In this document: piece by piece, positions 35,801 to 44,706 of the stretch
How the letters are laid out: every line of letters starts with the position of its first letter
Numbering within the stretch: position 1 is the first letter of the stretch
Source: Glaciecola sp. KUL10
Lineage (GTDB): Bacteria; Pseudomonadota; Gammaproteobacteria; Enterobacterales; Alteromonadaceae
Assembly: GCF_003203515.1 (NCBI RefSeq)
Contig: NZ_BGNG01000005.1
Span: forward strand, 1 to 64,000
Reading direction: 5' to 3'
Length of the DNA: 64,000 nucleotides
Notes under the pieces: generated by a model
Seen by the model: only the letters and a program-made list of their open reading frames with translations
Database searches by the model: none
Told to the model about the DNA's origin: nothing
Position numbers and translations under genes: made by a program

Positions 35801-35933
35801 ATTCAGCGCGCCAGATGAGCGTTTCCCCTTTATAAAATCTTGTGCCAAATGGACGTGGCGCTAGAAACGGGCATGGATGCCGTAAAGTGGTTTTATAAAG
35901 GGGAAATGCTTATCTGGTAAAAGCTGAATATTA
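35801..35933 (-). repeat. Structured 3' element, copy 1 (after lpxD)
   Basis: Minus-strand copy of an element of about 110 nt also found at 51528-51635. It starts TAATATTCAGCTTTTACCA, 23 nt after the lpxD stop. A closing stem CTTTATAAAA/TTTTATAAAG encloses two smaller hairpins, one around GGCATCCATGCC and one GCCA...TGGC. In this copy the closing stem extends outward to 27 bp with two mismatches (35811-35837 with 35891-35917), and ATTCAGC/GCTGAAT pair further out. No coding potential is seen. Confidence 0.75.
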
Positions 35934-35956
35934 CTTACGAAGAACGCTGTTAGAGG

Positions 35957-36985
35957 TTAGCTTTTGTTAGCGTTAAACGCTTCAAGTGCTTTTACGCGGT
36001 CATATAGTTTGTCGATTTGGCGAAGTCGCACAGTGTTTCGTTGCCAATCTCGAGTCGGAAGCGCGGGCATGCCAGAGGAATATACGCCAGGTTCGGTAAT
36101 GTTTTTAGTCACCATGCTGAATCCCGTTACTTGCACTTTGTCACAAATATCAATATGTCCATTCACGACAACAGTACCCGCCAAGACTACATATTTACCG
36201 ATATTTGTACTGCCCGCAATACCGGTACCGCCGCAAATACAGGAACCATCGCCAATAGTGACATTGTGTGCGATTTGTACCAAATTATCGATAATCACAT
36301 TTGCGCCAATCACTGTGTCATCGAGTGCGCCGCGGTCAATGCAGGTATTCGCACCAATCTCGGTGTTTTTTCCCACGACTACTGAGCCCGTTTGAGGAAT
36401 TTTAACCCACTGCCCTTTATCGTTTGCATAGCCAAAACCGTCAGAACCAATGACCGTTCCACTGTGCACAGATACACCATCAGCTAACTGCACCGAGTGA
36501 TAGATGCTGACGTTGGCTCTTAAATTTACATCGTCTCCCAACACCGCATTTTTACCGACAAAACTATTCGCGCCAATGCTTACGCGGTCTCCAATAACAG
36601 CACCCGATTCGATCACTACGCCTGCAGCGATTTTGGCACATTCACCAATAGTAGCGTTTGGGTGAATATTTGCGGCGTCTGAAATACCTTCATCTAGTGA
36701 AGGGGTGCTATCTAATAATTGAGAAGCCTTTGCAAATGCGACGTAAGGGTCATCACAAATAATCACATTGCCTTCAAATGCACTGGCATTTGCTTGATTC
36801 AAGATCACCGCGCCCGCTTTAGAGTTTGCTAAATCTGCCTTGTATTTCGAATTGGAAAGGAAAGACAGCTGTTCACCCGTTGCCGACGCAAGCGTGTTCA
36901 TTTTTGTGATCATCAAATCACTGTTTCCAACAAGTTTACCCTGTATATGTTGAGCGATTTCACCCAAAGAAAAGGCTTGAGTCAT
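35957..36985 (-). CDS. lpxD: UDP-3-O-acylglucosamine N-acyltransferase LpxD
   Basis: A 342-aa left-handed beta-helix acyltransferase adding the second 3-hydroxyacyl chain in lipid A synthesis. N-terminal uridine-binding domain (about 1-100, FSLGEIAQHIQGKLVGN), then hexapeptide repeats (IHPNATIGECAKIAAGVVIESGAVIGD) with catalytic His in VQIAHNVTIGDG, and a C-terminal helix. ATG 36985 gives the family length; the frame open to 37228 is not credible. It is unusual in being alone rather than in bamA-skp-lpxD-fabZ-lpxA, so it may be a second LpxD paralogue. Confidence 0.92.
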   Translation of the reverse strand: MTQAFSLGEIAQHIQGKLVGNSDLMITKMNTLASATGEQLSFLSNSKYKADLANSKAGAVILNQANASAFEGNVIICDDPYVAFAKASQLLDSTPSLDEGISDAANIHPNATIGECAKIAAGVVIESGAVIGDRVSIGANSFVGKNAVLGDDVNLRANVSIYHSVQLADGVSVHSGTVIGSDGFGYANDKGQWVKIPQTGSVVVGKNTEIGANTCIDRGALDDTVIGANVIIDNLVQIAHNVTIGDGSCICGGTGIAGSTNIGKYVVLAGTVVVNGHIDICDKVQVTGFSMVTKNITEPGVYSSGMPALPTRDWQRNTVRLRQIDKLYDRVKALEAFNANKS

Positions 36986-37168
36986 TTTAAGTTGAGTCCC
37001 CTGTTTACGCTTGTGTGTTACTTTTCGTGCGCCCGTGCAAACGAATATAAAGCCGACAAACAATTTTTTACGCAGTTTTTTATAGAATATAACACACAAA
37101 CAAAGTAGCACTGAATGGGCATTGTCAATTAGAATAGAACGATAACATGAAACCAATATGAGAAGACT

Positions 37169-38833
37169 ATGGCTCAATACGTATATAGCATGCATCGCGT
37201 GGGCAAAATTGTCCCACCCAATCGACATATTTTAAAGAACATTTCACTGAGTTTTTTCCCAGGCGCGAAAATTGGCGTATTGGGTTTAAATGGCGCAGGT
37301 AAATCTACTTTGCTCAGAATAATGGCCGGTGTAGATACTGAAATCGAAGGTGAAGCTAGGCCTCAAACTGATCTAAAAATTGGTTATTTACCGCAAGAAC
37401 CCAAGTTAGATGAAAGCAAAGACGTAAGAGGCAATATCGAAGAAGCAGTTGCCGATGTCGCGCATGCATTGAAAAGACTTGATGAAATATATGCTGCATA
37501 TGCAGAGCCAGATGCTGACTTTGACGCCCTTGCTAAAGAACAAGGCGAAATGGAATCAATCATTCAAACCAAAGACGGTCATAATTTAGAAAACGCGCTT
37601 GAACGCGCAGCAGATGCACTTCGCCTGCCGCCGTGGGATGCCGATGTAAGCAAGCTTTCGGGTGGTGAAAAGCGTCGAGTGGCCCTTTGTCGTTTGTTGC
37701 TAGAAAAGCCAGAAATGTTATTACTAGACGAACCCACTAACCACTTGGATGCCGAGTCGGTCGCTTGGCTAGAAAGATTCCTACACGACTACGAGGGGAC
37801 CGTCGTTGCCATTACCCACGACCGTTATTTCTTAGACAACGTTGCGGGATGGATACTTGAACTAGACCGTGGTGAAGGTATTCCATGGGAGGGTAACTAT
37901 TCAAGCTGGCTAGAACAAAAAGATGCACGCTTAGAACAAGAAGAGCGTAGCGAAAACGCACGCCAAAAATCAATCAAGCAAGAGCTTGAATGGGTGAGAA
38001 GCAACCCTAAAGGTCGTCAAGCAAAAAGCAAGGCGCGTATGGCGCGTTTTGAAGAGTTGAACACTGGCGATTATCAAAAGCGCAACGAAACAAACGAATT
38101 ATTTATCCCACCAGGTGAGCGTTTGGGCGACCAAGTTATTGAAGTCAAGAAGCTGAAAAAGTCCTATGGCGACAGGGTCTTAATCGACGACATGAACTTC
38201 GTGGTACCTAAAGGCGCTATCGTAGGAATTATCGGTCCAAACGGTGCAGGTAAATCAACGCTATTTAGAATGCTAACGGGTCAAGAGCAAGCCGATTCAG
38301 GTGAAGTTATCGTCGGTGAAACCGTTCAAATTGCGAGTGTCGATCAATTTAGAGATCACATGGATGGGAACAAAACCGTTTTCCAAGAAGTCTCTGACGG
38401 TCAGGATATTATTCGCATTGGAAACTTTGAAATAAATAGCCGCGCATATTGCAGTCGCTTTAACTTTAAAGGTACCGACCAGCAAAAATTCATCAAAGAT
38501 TTATCAGGTGGAGAGCGCAACCGAGTGCATTTGGCTAAGCTGCTAAAAGCGGGCGGTAACACCTTGCTTCTGGATGAGCCAACCAACGATCTAGACGTTG
38601 AAACACTGCGCGCATTAGAAAATGCGATCTTAGAATTTCCGGGTTGCGTAATGGTGATATCACACGATCGATGGTTCTTGGATAGAGTCGCCACTCACAT
38701 TCTTGATTACCGAGATGAAGGTAAAACCAATTTCTACGAAGGTAACTATAATGAGTATGAAGCTTGGTTGAAAGAAACCCATGGTGCGGATGTTGTTCAA
38801 CCTCATCGATTGAAATATAAAAGTATTGATTAA
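37169..38833 (+). CDS. ettA: Energy-dependent translational throttle protein EttA
   Basis: A 554-aa ABC-F protein that binds the ribosomal E site and gates the first elongation steps according to ADP/ATP ratio. It has two ABC domains with GLNGAGKST and GPNGAGKST Walker A motifs, LSGGEKRRVALCRLLL and LSGGERNRVHLAKLL signatures, and DEPTNHLD/DEPTNDLD. The arm domain is in the first ABC unit, and the interdomain linker is rich in charged residues. Cytoplasmic, no membrane segment. Same length as E. coli EttA (555). Confidence 0.95.
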   Translation: MAQYVYSMHRVGKIVPPNRHILKNISLSFFPGAKIGVLGLNGAGKSTLLRIMAGVDTEIEGEARPQTDLKIGYLPQEPKLDESKDVRGNIEEAVADVAHALKRLDEIYAAYAEPDADFDALAKEQGEMESIIQTKDGHNLENALERAADALRLPPWDADVSKLSGGEKRRVALCRLLLEKPEMLLLDEPTNHLDAESVAWLERFLHDYEGTVVAITHDRYFLDNVAGWILELDRGEGIPWEGNYSSWLEQKDARLEQEERSENARQKSIKQELEWVRSNPKGRQAKSKARMARFEELNTGDYQKRNETNELFIPPGERLGDQVIEVKKLKKSYGDRVLIDDMNFVVPKGAIVGIIGPNGAGKSTLFRMLTGQEQADSGEVIVGETVQIASVDQFRDHMDGNKTVFQEVSDGQDIIRIGNFEINSRAYCSRFNFKGTDQQKFIKDLSGGERNRVHLAKLLKAGGNTLLLDEPTNDLDVETLRALENAILEFPGCVMVISHDRWFLDRVATHILDYRDEGKTNFYEGNYNEYEAWLKETHGADVVQPHRLKYKSID

Positions 38834-38841
38834 CGAAAAAC

Positions 38842-38869
38842 AAAAAACGGCGCTTCATGCGCCGTTTTT
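38842..38869 (+). terminator. Intrinsic terminator after ettA
   Basis: AAAAAACGGCGC with GCGCCGTTTTT around TTCAT, directly after the ettA stop. Also able to act on the convergent gntR transcript. Confidence 0.9.
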
Positions 38870-38905
38870 GTATTAGTCATATGCTAACAAGGTTTACTTA
38901 ACGAT

Positions 38906-39637
38906 TTAATTAACCAAATGATTCAAGGAATAAAGCCCACGCGTCTCATTAGATTTCTTTCTGACTTCTTCTAGCGCTTTGGCTTCACTCATTTCAAAAA
39001 GTGTATTTATTAGACGATTAAAATGAGCATGCATAGCCGCTCTCGCGCCCGCAGCGTCTTTATTCTTGAGTGCGTCGACAATGGCTTTGTGCTCATCAAG
39101 GCGATCCTTGTCGCTGGTGTCACACACTGATTTATACGCAGTTTTGATCTCAGGTTGACTATCTCTTAACTGCCAAAATTTCTTAACCGCAAGTAGAATG
39201 GCATTATTGCGCGTTGCTGTAGAAATAATTAAATGGAATTCCCTATCTGCTTTTTCAGGGTGAGCGCCTTTTTCCATTTCTTGCAGGGTACGCTCAAGCT
39301 CCTTCAATTCTTCTTCAGTAATTGCCTGAGCTGCCAAAGCTGCCGCCTCACCTTCAACCAAAGCGCGCGCTTGCGTTAATTCAAATGGACTGACATTTGC
39401 TTCTTGTTCGCTTTGGTTTACTTGCTCTAAAACATAAACGCCAGAGCTAGTTTTAACATCTACTCTTCCCCTAACTTCTAACGCTATGATTGCTTCTCTA
39501 ATTGTCGGTCGACTTACATCAAAAGTTTCTGCTAGCTCACGCTCTGGTGGCAAACGACTGCCAGGTGGGTATAAACCAGAATCTATTAATGCTTCGATTT
39601 TTTCGACAATATGCCAAAACATGCGACGGGTTTTCAT
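38906..39637 (-). CDS. GntR-family (FadR-type) regulator of the alginate locus
   Basis: A 243-aa regulator. Winged helix at 1-75 (PPGSRLPPERELAETFDVSRPTIREAIIALEVRGRVDV), then an all-helical FCD ligand domain (about 90-230) with the metal/ligand His residues expected in DREFHLII and the HAHFNRLINTLF block. AAGG lies 8 nt upstream of ATG. Its promoter region holds the inverted repeat at 39772-39798, identical in its arms to the one between the PL6 and PL7 genes, which argues for autoregulation and control of the lyases. The effector is probably an alginate breakdown product such as KDG or DEH (inference). Confidence 0.85.
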   Translation of the reverse strand: MKTRRMFWHIVEKIEALIDSGLYPPGSRLPPERELAETFDVSRPTIREAIIALEVRGRVDVKTSSGVYVLEQVNQSEQEANVSPFELTQARALVEGEAAALAAQAITEEELKELERTLQEMEKGAHPEKADREFHLIISTATRNNAILLAVKKFWQLRDSQPEIKTAYKSVCDTSDKDRLDEHKAIVDALKNKDAAGARAAMHAHFNRLINTLFEMSEAKALEEVRKKSNETRGLYSLNHLVN

Positions 39638-39771
39638 TTTGTAACCTTTTTGAATAATTCTTTTAACTTTCTTACTATAAAACTAGACTTTTGCTTAATG
39701 ATTTTAAAGACTTAACAAAAGACTTGATAACATAAAGTGTCCATATGTAAAGAATAACCCATTTAAGTAAC

Positions 39772-39798
39772 ATTACCAATAACTTTATCATTGGTAAT
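39772..39798. promoter_or_regulatory. Candidate operator A: ATTACCAAT-N9-ATTGGTAAT
   Basis: A perfect 9-bp inverted repeat with a 9-bp spacer, 135 bp upstream of the gntR start. The same arms and spacing occur at 44572-44598. The shared TTGGTA/TACCAA core is of the kind bound by FadR-subfamily regulators. Confidence 0.6.
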
Positions 39799-39821
39799 AA
39801 CATTTTAGTGGGCTGGTTTTA

Positions 39822-39859
39822 CAAAATAAAAAAGAGGCCTATACGAATATAAGCCTCTT
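39822..39859 (-). terminator. Terminator of the PL6-PL17 operon
   Basis: Minus-strand hairpin AAGAGGC...GCCTCTT (with further T-A pairs inside) followed by TTTTTATTTTG. Located about 45 nt after the PL17 stop. Confidence 0.8.
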
Positions 39860-39902
39860 GAAAGCCCTGTATTAACAGGGGCACACATACAACTGGTAGG
39901 AA

Positions 39903-42107
39903 TTAGATTCGAATTAACTCAACTTGACCTACGATCGTGTATTCTGAATCGTTAAAAGTGAAGGTTTTCGATGCGTTTTCTGACTGTGCGTCTTGCGCAA
40001 TCGCTATCAAATAAGCTTCGCCTGTTTTAAACGTGACTTCATACAAAGCTACACCATTACTTGCAGCTGAACTCACATTTTTTAGAGTCGCTAGCTGACT
40101 ATGGCTCGCTATCGTAAACTCCTGTCTAGCATTGTATTCACCGTGAACTTCTAGCAAGCTCAAAAATTGATGATTTGACGCATCTGAAACACGGTTAATC
40201 AACGCCTGATTGGCAATTAAATTGAAGTTTGGATCATTAGCGCCAATGCGCGTCATCAAAAGTTCATGATTCGTTGATTGAACAGTAGCGTGTGTATAAA
40301 ACGTTTTATCTTTCAACCAGGTCACTTTGGCAAGTGGCTGTTCAACCTTACCTTTAGCTTGAAGCCATAGGTGCTCATAGCCATTTTTATCGCCGAGCGG
40401 TTTCTGCTCTAGTGTGTTTGCTTCCAATGTCACCGTAGAGTCAATGAACTGACCAATAAAATGAACCGGCACGTCATACTGGTGACTAGATTCGGAGGCT
40501 ACATCTAATATATCAAGCACGAAAACCTTGCCTTCTTTTGTGTTTATCATAGCTTGAGTTCTGGTAAAGTTGACATCGTCATATGCTTCATCGATTTTCG
40601 CAGAAGCCACTTGAATTTCTTCATCAGTTTCAACAAATAACACTTCTGGGTGAAAGCGATTACCGGTTTTAGTGTTCCCTTTAAAATGACTTATTTCGTC
40701 TACAACTAGTGTGTTGTGTGCGATGGTTTGCTTAGCATAAGACTTATTCTCAGGAAGGTAATGACCGCCATATTTTGCCTCGATGTTTAGGAAGCGAGCC
40801 GCTCCGTAGTCATATACGATTTCTTCACCTTTGTTATAAAACATCCAATGCAGTTTATCGAAGTGACCGTGGCCTAATCCTTGAGAAGTTGCCTTAAAGA
40901 CAAGTGTTTGATGATCTTCTAACTGGTTCTGACGAAACACAACCAGCGATCCTTCGTCACCATTAACACCGTCGCCAAAGTTTATTGAAGCAAAGGGATA
41001 TGGAGTAGCCATGCCCTTATCTAAATCATTGGCCACTTGAAGACCATAACCAGTCAATAGGGTTTGCTGTTGTTTATCAGCGATGGTTAATAAACCCTTT
41101 TCGCCCGTCTTATTGTAAGCAATTGCAACGCCGTGAACGAGTTCACTCGTGTCGATACCTTTATCCTTTATCGCGTCATTAATACCAAAGAATAGGCCGT
41201 TGTAACTAAGTTGAATCGTAGTATTAATTGCCTTTAGCAAAATTTCATCTCTGTACTCAAAAATCTTGCGCTCAGGTTGATTAGTCTCTACCGCTTGTGC
41301 AAACAGTACAAATGGCATTAACGCATAGCGTTGGTAATATGGGCCTTCGTTGTAATAACCTTGTGGTGAAAACAACATATCAAGTTGTTTCATAAAACCA
41401 GCGTCACCGTTTCTATCTAGGCCATATAGCGCCTTTTCTACCCATTCTTGATTATTTAACACATAACCAATCATACCAACAGCAGCTGTCGCCCATGTGC
41501 CGTGATTATGGATTTTATTAAACGTTTGTGGAGACTGTTCAGAAAGGTAGTCAACCATAGGTTCAAACAGGTTAGTCTTTATAAATGCTTGGTCTTTTTC
41601 TGAAACTGCATGTTTTACTGCATCGTATGCTTGGCTTGTATAAACTAACCACACTGCCTCGTTCAAGCTTTGCCAAAACAACTTCCCAGGAGACTGCTCT
41701 TTTTGTTTTGGATGCAAAGGCAAAGTTGGATACATGTTTGCGTATTCCATTAAAATACGCGTCACGTAATCAGCGTATTTTTGCTCTTGAGTCAGCACAT
41801 ACAAGCGCCCCGCGTTGTACATATCTGCATAGTTCTTTTTGTGAACTTCATGCGTGTAACCACCACCAGCATCTTTTGGTAAAGGCACATTTATTTCTTG
41901 AGTTAGTTTCGCATCAATCAACGCTTTTTGGGCCAAGAATGCCTCAGAAAAACGGCCATTGTTAAGCAACTGCGAACGCATGCTATCAACTTGTTCTTGG
42001 GTCTCTAGTAGGTAAGTTCGTGATTTTTGTACATCTGGCCCACTCACTGCTTGCGTGCATGATGCAAGTGCAAATAAACTTAAAACCAAAACAACTATGT
42101 GCTTCAT
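39903..42107 (-). CDS. Oligoalginate lyase, PL17 (Alg17C-like lipoprotein)
   Basis: A 734-aa exolytic lyase that releases unsaturated monomers from alginate oligomers. Lipobox LASC with Cys17, +2 Thr, so probably in the outer membrane. An (alpha/alpha) toroid covers about 25-360, then a heparinase II/III-like beta-sheet domain. Residues known from Saccharophagus Alg17C are found at the same numbers: Asn201 and His202 (IHNHGTW), Tyr258, Tyr450, and the zinc set His415, Asp433, His464 (recalled from the Alg17C structure). Start 2 nt after the PL6 stop, with GGAAGC as ribosome site inside the PL6 end. Second gene of the PL6-PL17 operon. Confidence 0.93.
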   Translation of the reverse strand: MKHIVVLVLSLFALASCTQAVSGPDVQKSRTYLLETQEQVDSMRSQLLNNGRFSEAFLAQKALIDAKLTQEINVPLPKDAGGGYTHEVHKKNYADMYNAGRLYVLTQEQKYADYVTRILMEYANMYPTLPLHPKQKEQSPGKLFWQSLNEAVWLVYTSQAYDAVKHAVSEKDQAFIKTNLFEPMVDYLSEQSPQTFNKIHNHGTWATAAVGMIGYVLNNQEWVEKALYGLDRNGDAGFMKQLDMLFSPQGYYNEGPYYQRYALMPFVLFAQAVETNQPERKIFEYRDEILLKAINTTIQLSYNGLFFGINDAIKDKGIDTSELVHGVAIAYNKTGEKGLLTIADKQQQTLLTGYGLQVANDLDKGMATPYPFASINFGDGVNGDEGSLVVFRQNQLEDHQTLVFKATSQGLGHGHFDKLHWMFYNKGEEIVYDYGAARFLNIEAKYGGHYLPENKSYAKQTIAHNTLVVDEISHFKGNTKTGNRFHPEVLFVETDEEIQVASAKIDEAYDDVNFTRTQAMINTKEGKVFVLDILDVASESSHQYDVPVHFIGQFIDSTVTLEANTLEQKPLGDKNGYEHLWLQAKGKVEQPLAKVTWLKDKTFYTHATVQSTNHELLMTRIGANDPNFNLIANQALINRVSDASNHQFLSLLEVHGEYNARQEFTIASHSQLATLKNVSSAASNGVALYEVTFKTGEAYLIAIAQDAQSENASKTFTFNDSEYTIVGQVELIRI

Positions 42108-42109
42108 GA

Positions 42110-44407
42110 CTACTTGCTTCCTTTTACTGTGTTATTTCTTAATACTGCCGTTGAATCACCCTTGGTAAACACTTCTGTGACCTTAGGCAGTTCAACGTCT
42201 ATAAATGAATTGTTTGCGACTAGCGTTTGTGGCTCACCAACAGTGTGTTCGATGATTATTGGCATCAAGTCAACGAACTCGTTGTTCAACAAATCAGTAT
42301 CTTGTGCGCCATGAAGATAAAAGCTCGCCTGGTGTTTATTGCGCTTGCCTTTAGCGATGTTTTCAAAACGACTATTCTCAACAAATACATGTGGTCCAAA
42401 TGTACTTTCGTCAGTCCCACCCCGATAGATTTTAGCAACCGCGCCTTGAATATCTTTAAACTGAGAGTTACTAATAGTCAGATACTCTAAATTGTAGATG
42501 CCTAAGTCATCCTGCTCTTTATTTAATCTAAGAATGTCTCCCGTGATGTTTTCAAAAACACTATCGGTAATCGTAATTCGATCAGCCATGCTGCGATAAC
42601 CCGCATCAAACACGTGTGCTGAGTGGTTGACGTTTAAATTTCGCACAATTACGTTGTCGAAGCTCAAGCGATAATTTTTTAAGGTAGGAAGTCGAGTATT
42701 GCGAACTAAAACATTACCAGCCGCATCTGGTGCCTTTTCTCCGTCGATGACTAAGTTGTGAAGTTTAAGACTACCACCATCACTGATTTCTGCTAGTAGG
42801 GTTCGCATTGGGTAAACTACCGCAGCCTTTTCACCGCTACCCATGATGGTCACAGTAGTATCGACTATAAGTGGCTTAACCATTTCGTATTCACCAGCAA
42901 CAAGCTTGATAACATCGCCCGCGTTTGCATTTGCAACGGCATCAACAAGACCTTGTGGACTGTCGACCGTCACTTCATTTCCACTGCTAAACTCAACTAA
43001 TTGCGTATCTTTAGGGTACCAACTTACACCTGTCTTATTTTTGTCAATTGGGCGGAGTGTCAAACTTGCGCCAACTCCTTTTGAAGCAGCTTCGGTATTC
43101 ACAAGTAAGCCTGTAGCAGCACGCTCAACCTTGATCGCTTGTTTGACGAAACCTGACGCTATTTGTTCCGGCATATCAGCATTTGTTAAATTGCCAGAAA
43201 ACGTGATACCAGAGACATCGTCAAAAATTTTAAATGGTTGTTCACCTTCACTGACAACTAGATTGTTTTTAAACGCACTGTCGATAGGCACGGCTGTGCG
43301 TTCGGCGTCGCTACCTGCTGCAAGGTTGATATTAGATAAGTTAACTAAAGTGTTATTTTCGATTACTGTATTTTTAACTTGATGATAGCGATTGATTCTA
43401 GAGTTCGGCACACCATTTAATACAACAAAACCGCCTCCAAACCTTATACCCGTTAGACCTTCCATGTAGTTATTGCGAATCGTTTGATCAGCGTTGATAA
43501 CTCTAATACCACCCGTGTGGTCTTTGCCATTACCTAAAAACACATTGCCTTCCACTAAATTCCCATTTCCATGACGAAGTGTTAATGTGCCACGAGACTC
43601 AAAAAAGGTATTATTTCTAAAAGTATTGCTGCCTGATTTATTCGAAATAATTTCGACTTCGCCATTTGCCCGGTCAAAATAATTGTTCTCTACAACTGTA
43701 AAGGAATTGCTCAGTGAGTATTTACTGGTTCCGACTCTAAGCGTCTCACCGCCATTGGAGCCTAAAATAGGGCGAGGACCAAAATAGTTGTGATCAATTT
43801 GATGATAGTTTTCTTGGCTTGCGACACTATTTAAGCGAACAGCCATTGTAACACCAGCGTTACTTTTACCTTCAAGATGGTTGTGATCAAAGCGATTGTA
43901 TCGGCCATACATTGCAACCCAATTGTCAGAACTAAATTTATCTGGGTTAGAGAAATTGTCGATGACTGTGCGAGTCACTCTTGAATGATTTGCTAGTTTA
44001 TCTCCGCTCTTTCTAAAGGAAATAACAGAACCAGTCGGGCTATAACCGTCTTTGAATACTAAACCAGACACGACAAGGTGCTCACCATACAAACTAAGGT
44101 TAGAAAGCCCTGACAATATAACCTCACCTTCAGTTTGTGCGCTTACGCCTATCGGTGACTCCTTGGTACCCTTGCCTTGAACCAACATTTCAAAGTCTTC
44201 CCAGACACCGTTTGCGAGTACAATGGTTTGTCCAGGTTGAGCGTTTTCCATCGCCTTGTTGAAAGCAATTTGGTCGGCTACTAAAACGTGACCTTGTGGT
44301 AACTCAATTGACGATTTGGTTTTCGTCTCGTTTGACCCTACACAAGCACTGAGGCCAATCACGGCTAATAGTGAGAGAACTAATACCGCTGATTTTGTAC
44401 CCTTCAT
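42110..44407 (-). CDS. Alginate lyase, PL6 (AlyGC-like, chondroitinase-B fold)
   Basis: A 765-aa lipoprotein (LSAC, Cys22, +2 Val). The parallel beta-helix domain spans about 35-430 with many N/G turns; a second beta-helix domain spans about 460-765, like the two-domain AlyGC of Paraglaciecola. Key residues fit: Lys257 and Arg278 are 21 apart (as Lys220/Arg241 in AlyGC), and Glu250/Glu252 match the calcium ligands Glu213/Glu215 (recalled). A calcium-dependent exo or poly-G specific lyase is likely. ATG 44407 is chosen over upstream codons because it gives a normal signal peptide. Leads the operon with PL17 and is divergent from PL7. Confidence 0.92.
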   Translation of the reverse strand: MKGTKSAVLVLSLLAVIGLSACVGSNETKTKSSIELPQGHVLVADQIAFNKAMENAQPGQTIVLANGVWEDFEMLVQGKGTKESPIGVSAQTEGEVILSGLSNLSLYGEHLVVSGLVFKDGYSPTGSVISFRKSGDKLANHSRVTRTVIDNFSNPDKFSSDNWVAMYGRYNRFDHNHLEGKSNAGVTMAVRLNSVASQENYHQIDHNYFGPRPILGSNGGETLRVGTSKYSLSNSFTVVENNYFDRANGEVEIISNKSGSNTFRNNTFFESRGTLTLRHGNGNLVEGNVFLGNGKDHTGGIRVINADQTIRNNYMEGLTGIRFGGGFVVLNGVPNSRINRYHQVKNTVIENNTLVNLSNINLAAGSDAERTAVPIDSAFKNNLVVSEGEQPFKIFDDVSGITFSGNLTNADMPEQIASGFVKQAIKVERAATGLLVNTEAASKGVGASLTLRPIDKNKTGVSWYPKDTQLVEFSSGNEVTVDSPQGLVDAVANANAGDVIKLVAGEYEMVKPLIVDTTVTIMGSGEKAAVVYPMRTLLAEISDGGSLKLHNLVIDGEKAPDAAGNVLVRNTRLPTLKNYRLSFDNVIVRNLNVNHSAHVFDAGYRSMADRITITDSVFENITGDILRLNKEQDDLGIYNLEYLTISNSQFKDIQGAVAKIYRGGTDESTFGPHVFVENSRFENIAKGKRNKHQASFYLHGAQDTDLLNNEFVDLMPIIIEHTVGEPQTLVANNSFIDVELPKVTEVFTKGDSTAVLRNNTVKGSK

Positions 44408-44571
44408 TACTTCACTACCTTTTTCGTTAATCATTATTATTTTTGATTCGAGCACTGTTCAAAAAACACGCACTCATGAACGACAATAAAATGTCATACA
44501 TTTGATACTAATATGTAAACAATGTATCGCATAATTGTCAACCTTTATTAATACCAATTAAAATTTAAAAT

Positions 44572-44598
44572 ATTACCAATATTGAATTTATTGGTAAT
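44572..44598. promoter_or_regulatory. Candidate operator B between PL6 and PL7: ATTACCAAT-N9-ATTGGTAAT
   Basis: The same 9-9-9 inverted repeat as operator A, centred in the 299-bp gap between two divergent lyase genes. It is positioned to control both. The right arm continues as TTGGTAATACCAT, itself a GntR-like palindrome. The remaining gap is A/T-rich with no gene. Confidence 0.65.
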
Positions 44599-44706
44599 AC
44601 CATGTTTTTTATGTATCATGCACTATGTGTTAGCAAGATGTTGCGTGATTAACGCTTAAATAACAGCTTGTTCAATCGAACTTGTTTTCATTTATTGAGG
44701 TTTTTA

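Noticed and set aside
36986-37228. N-terminal extension of lpxD
   Set aside because: It would give 423 aa instead of about 341, overlaps the divergent ettA start, and contains no LpxD-like sequence.
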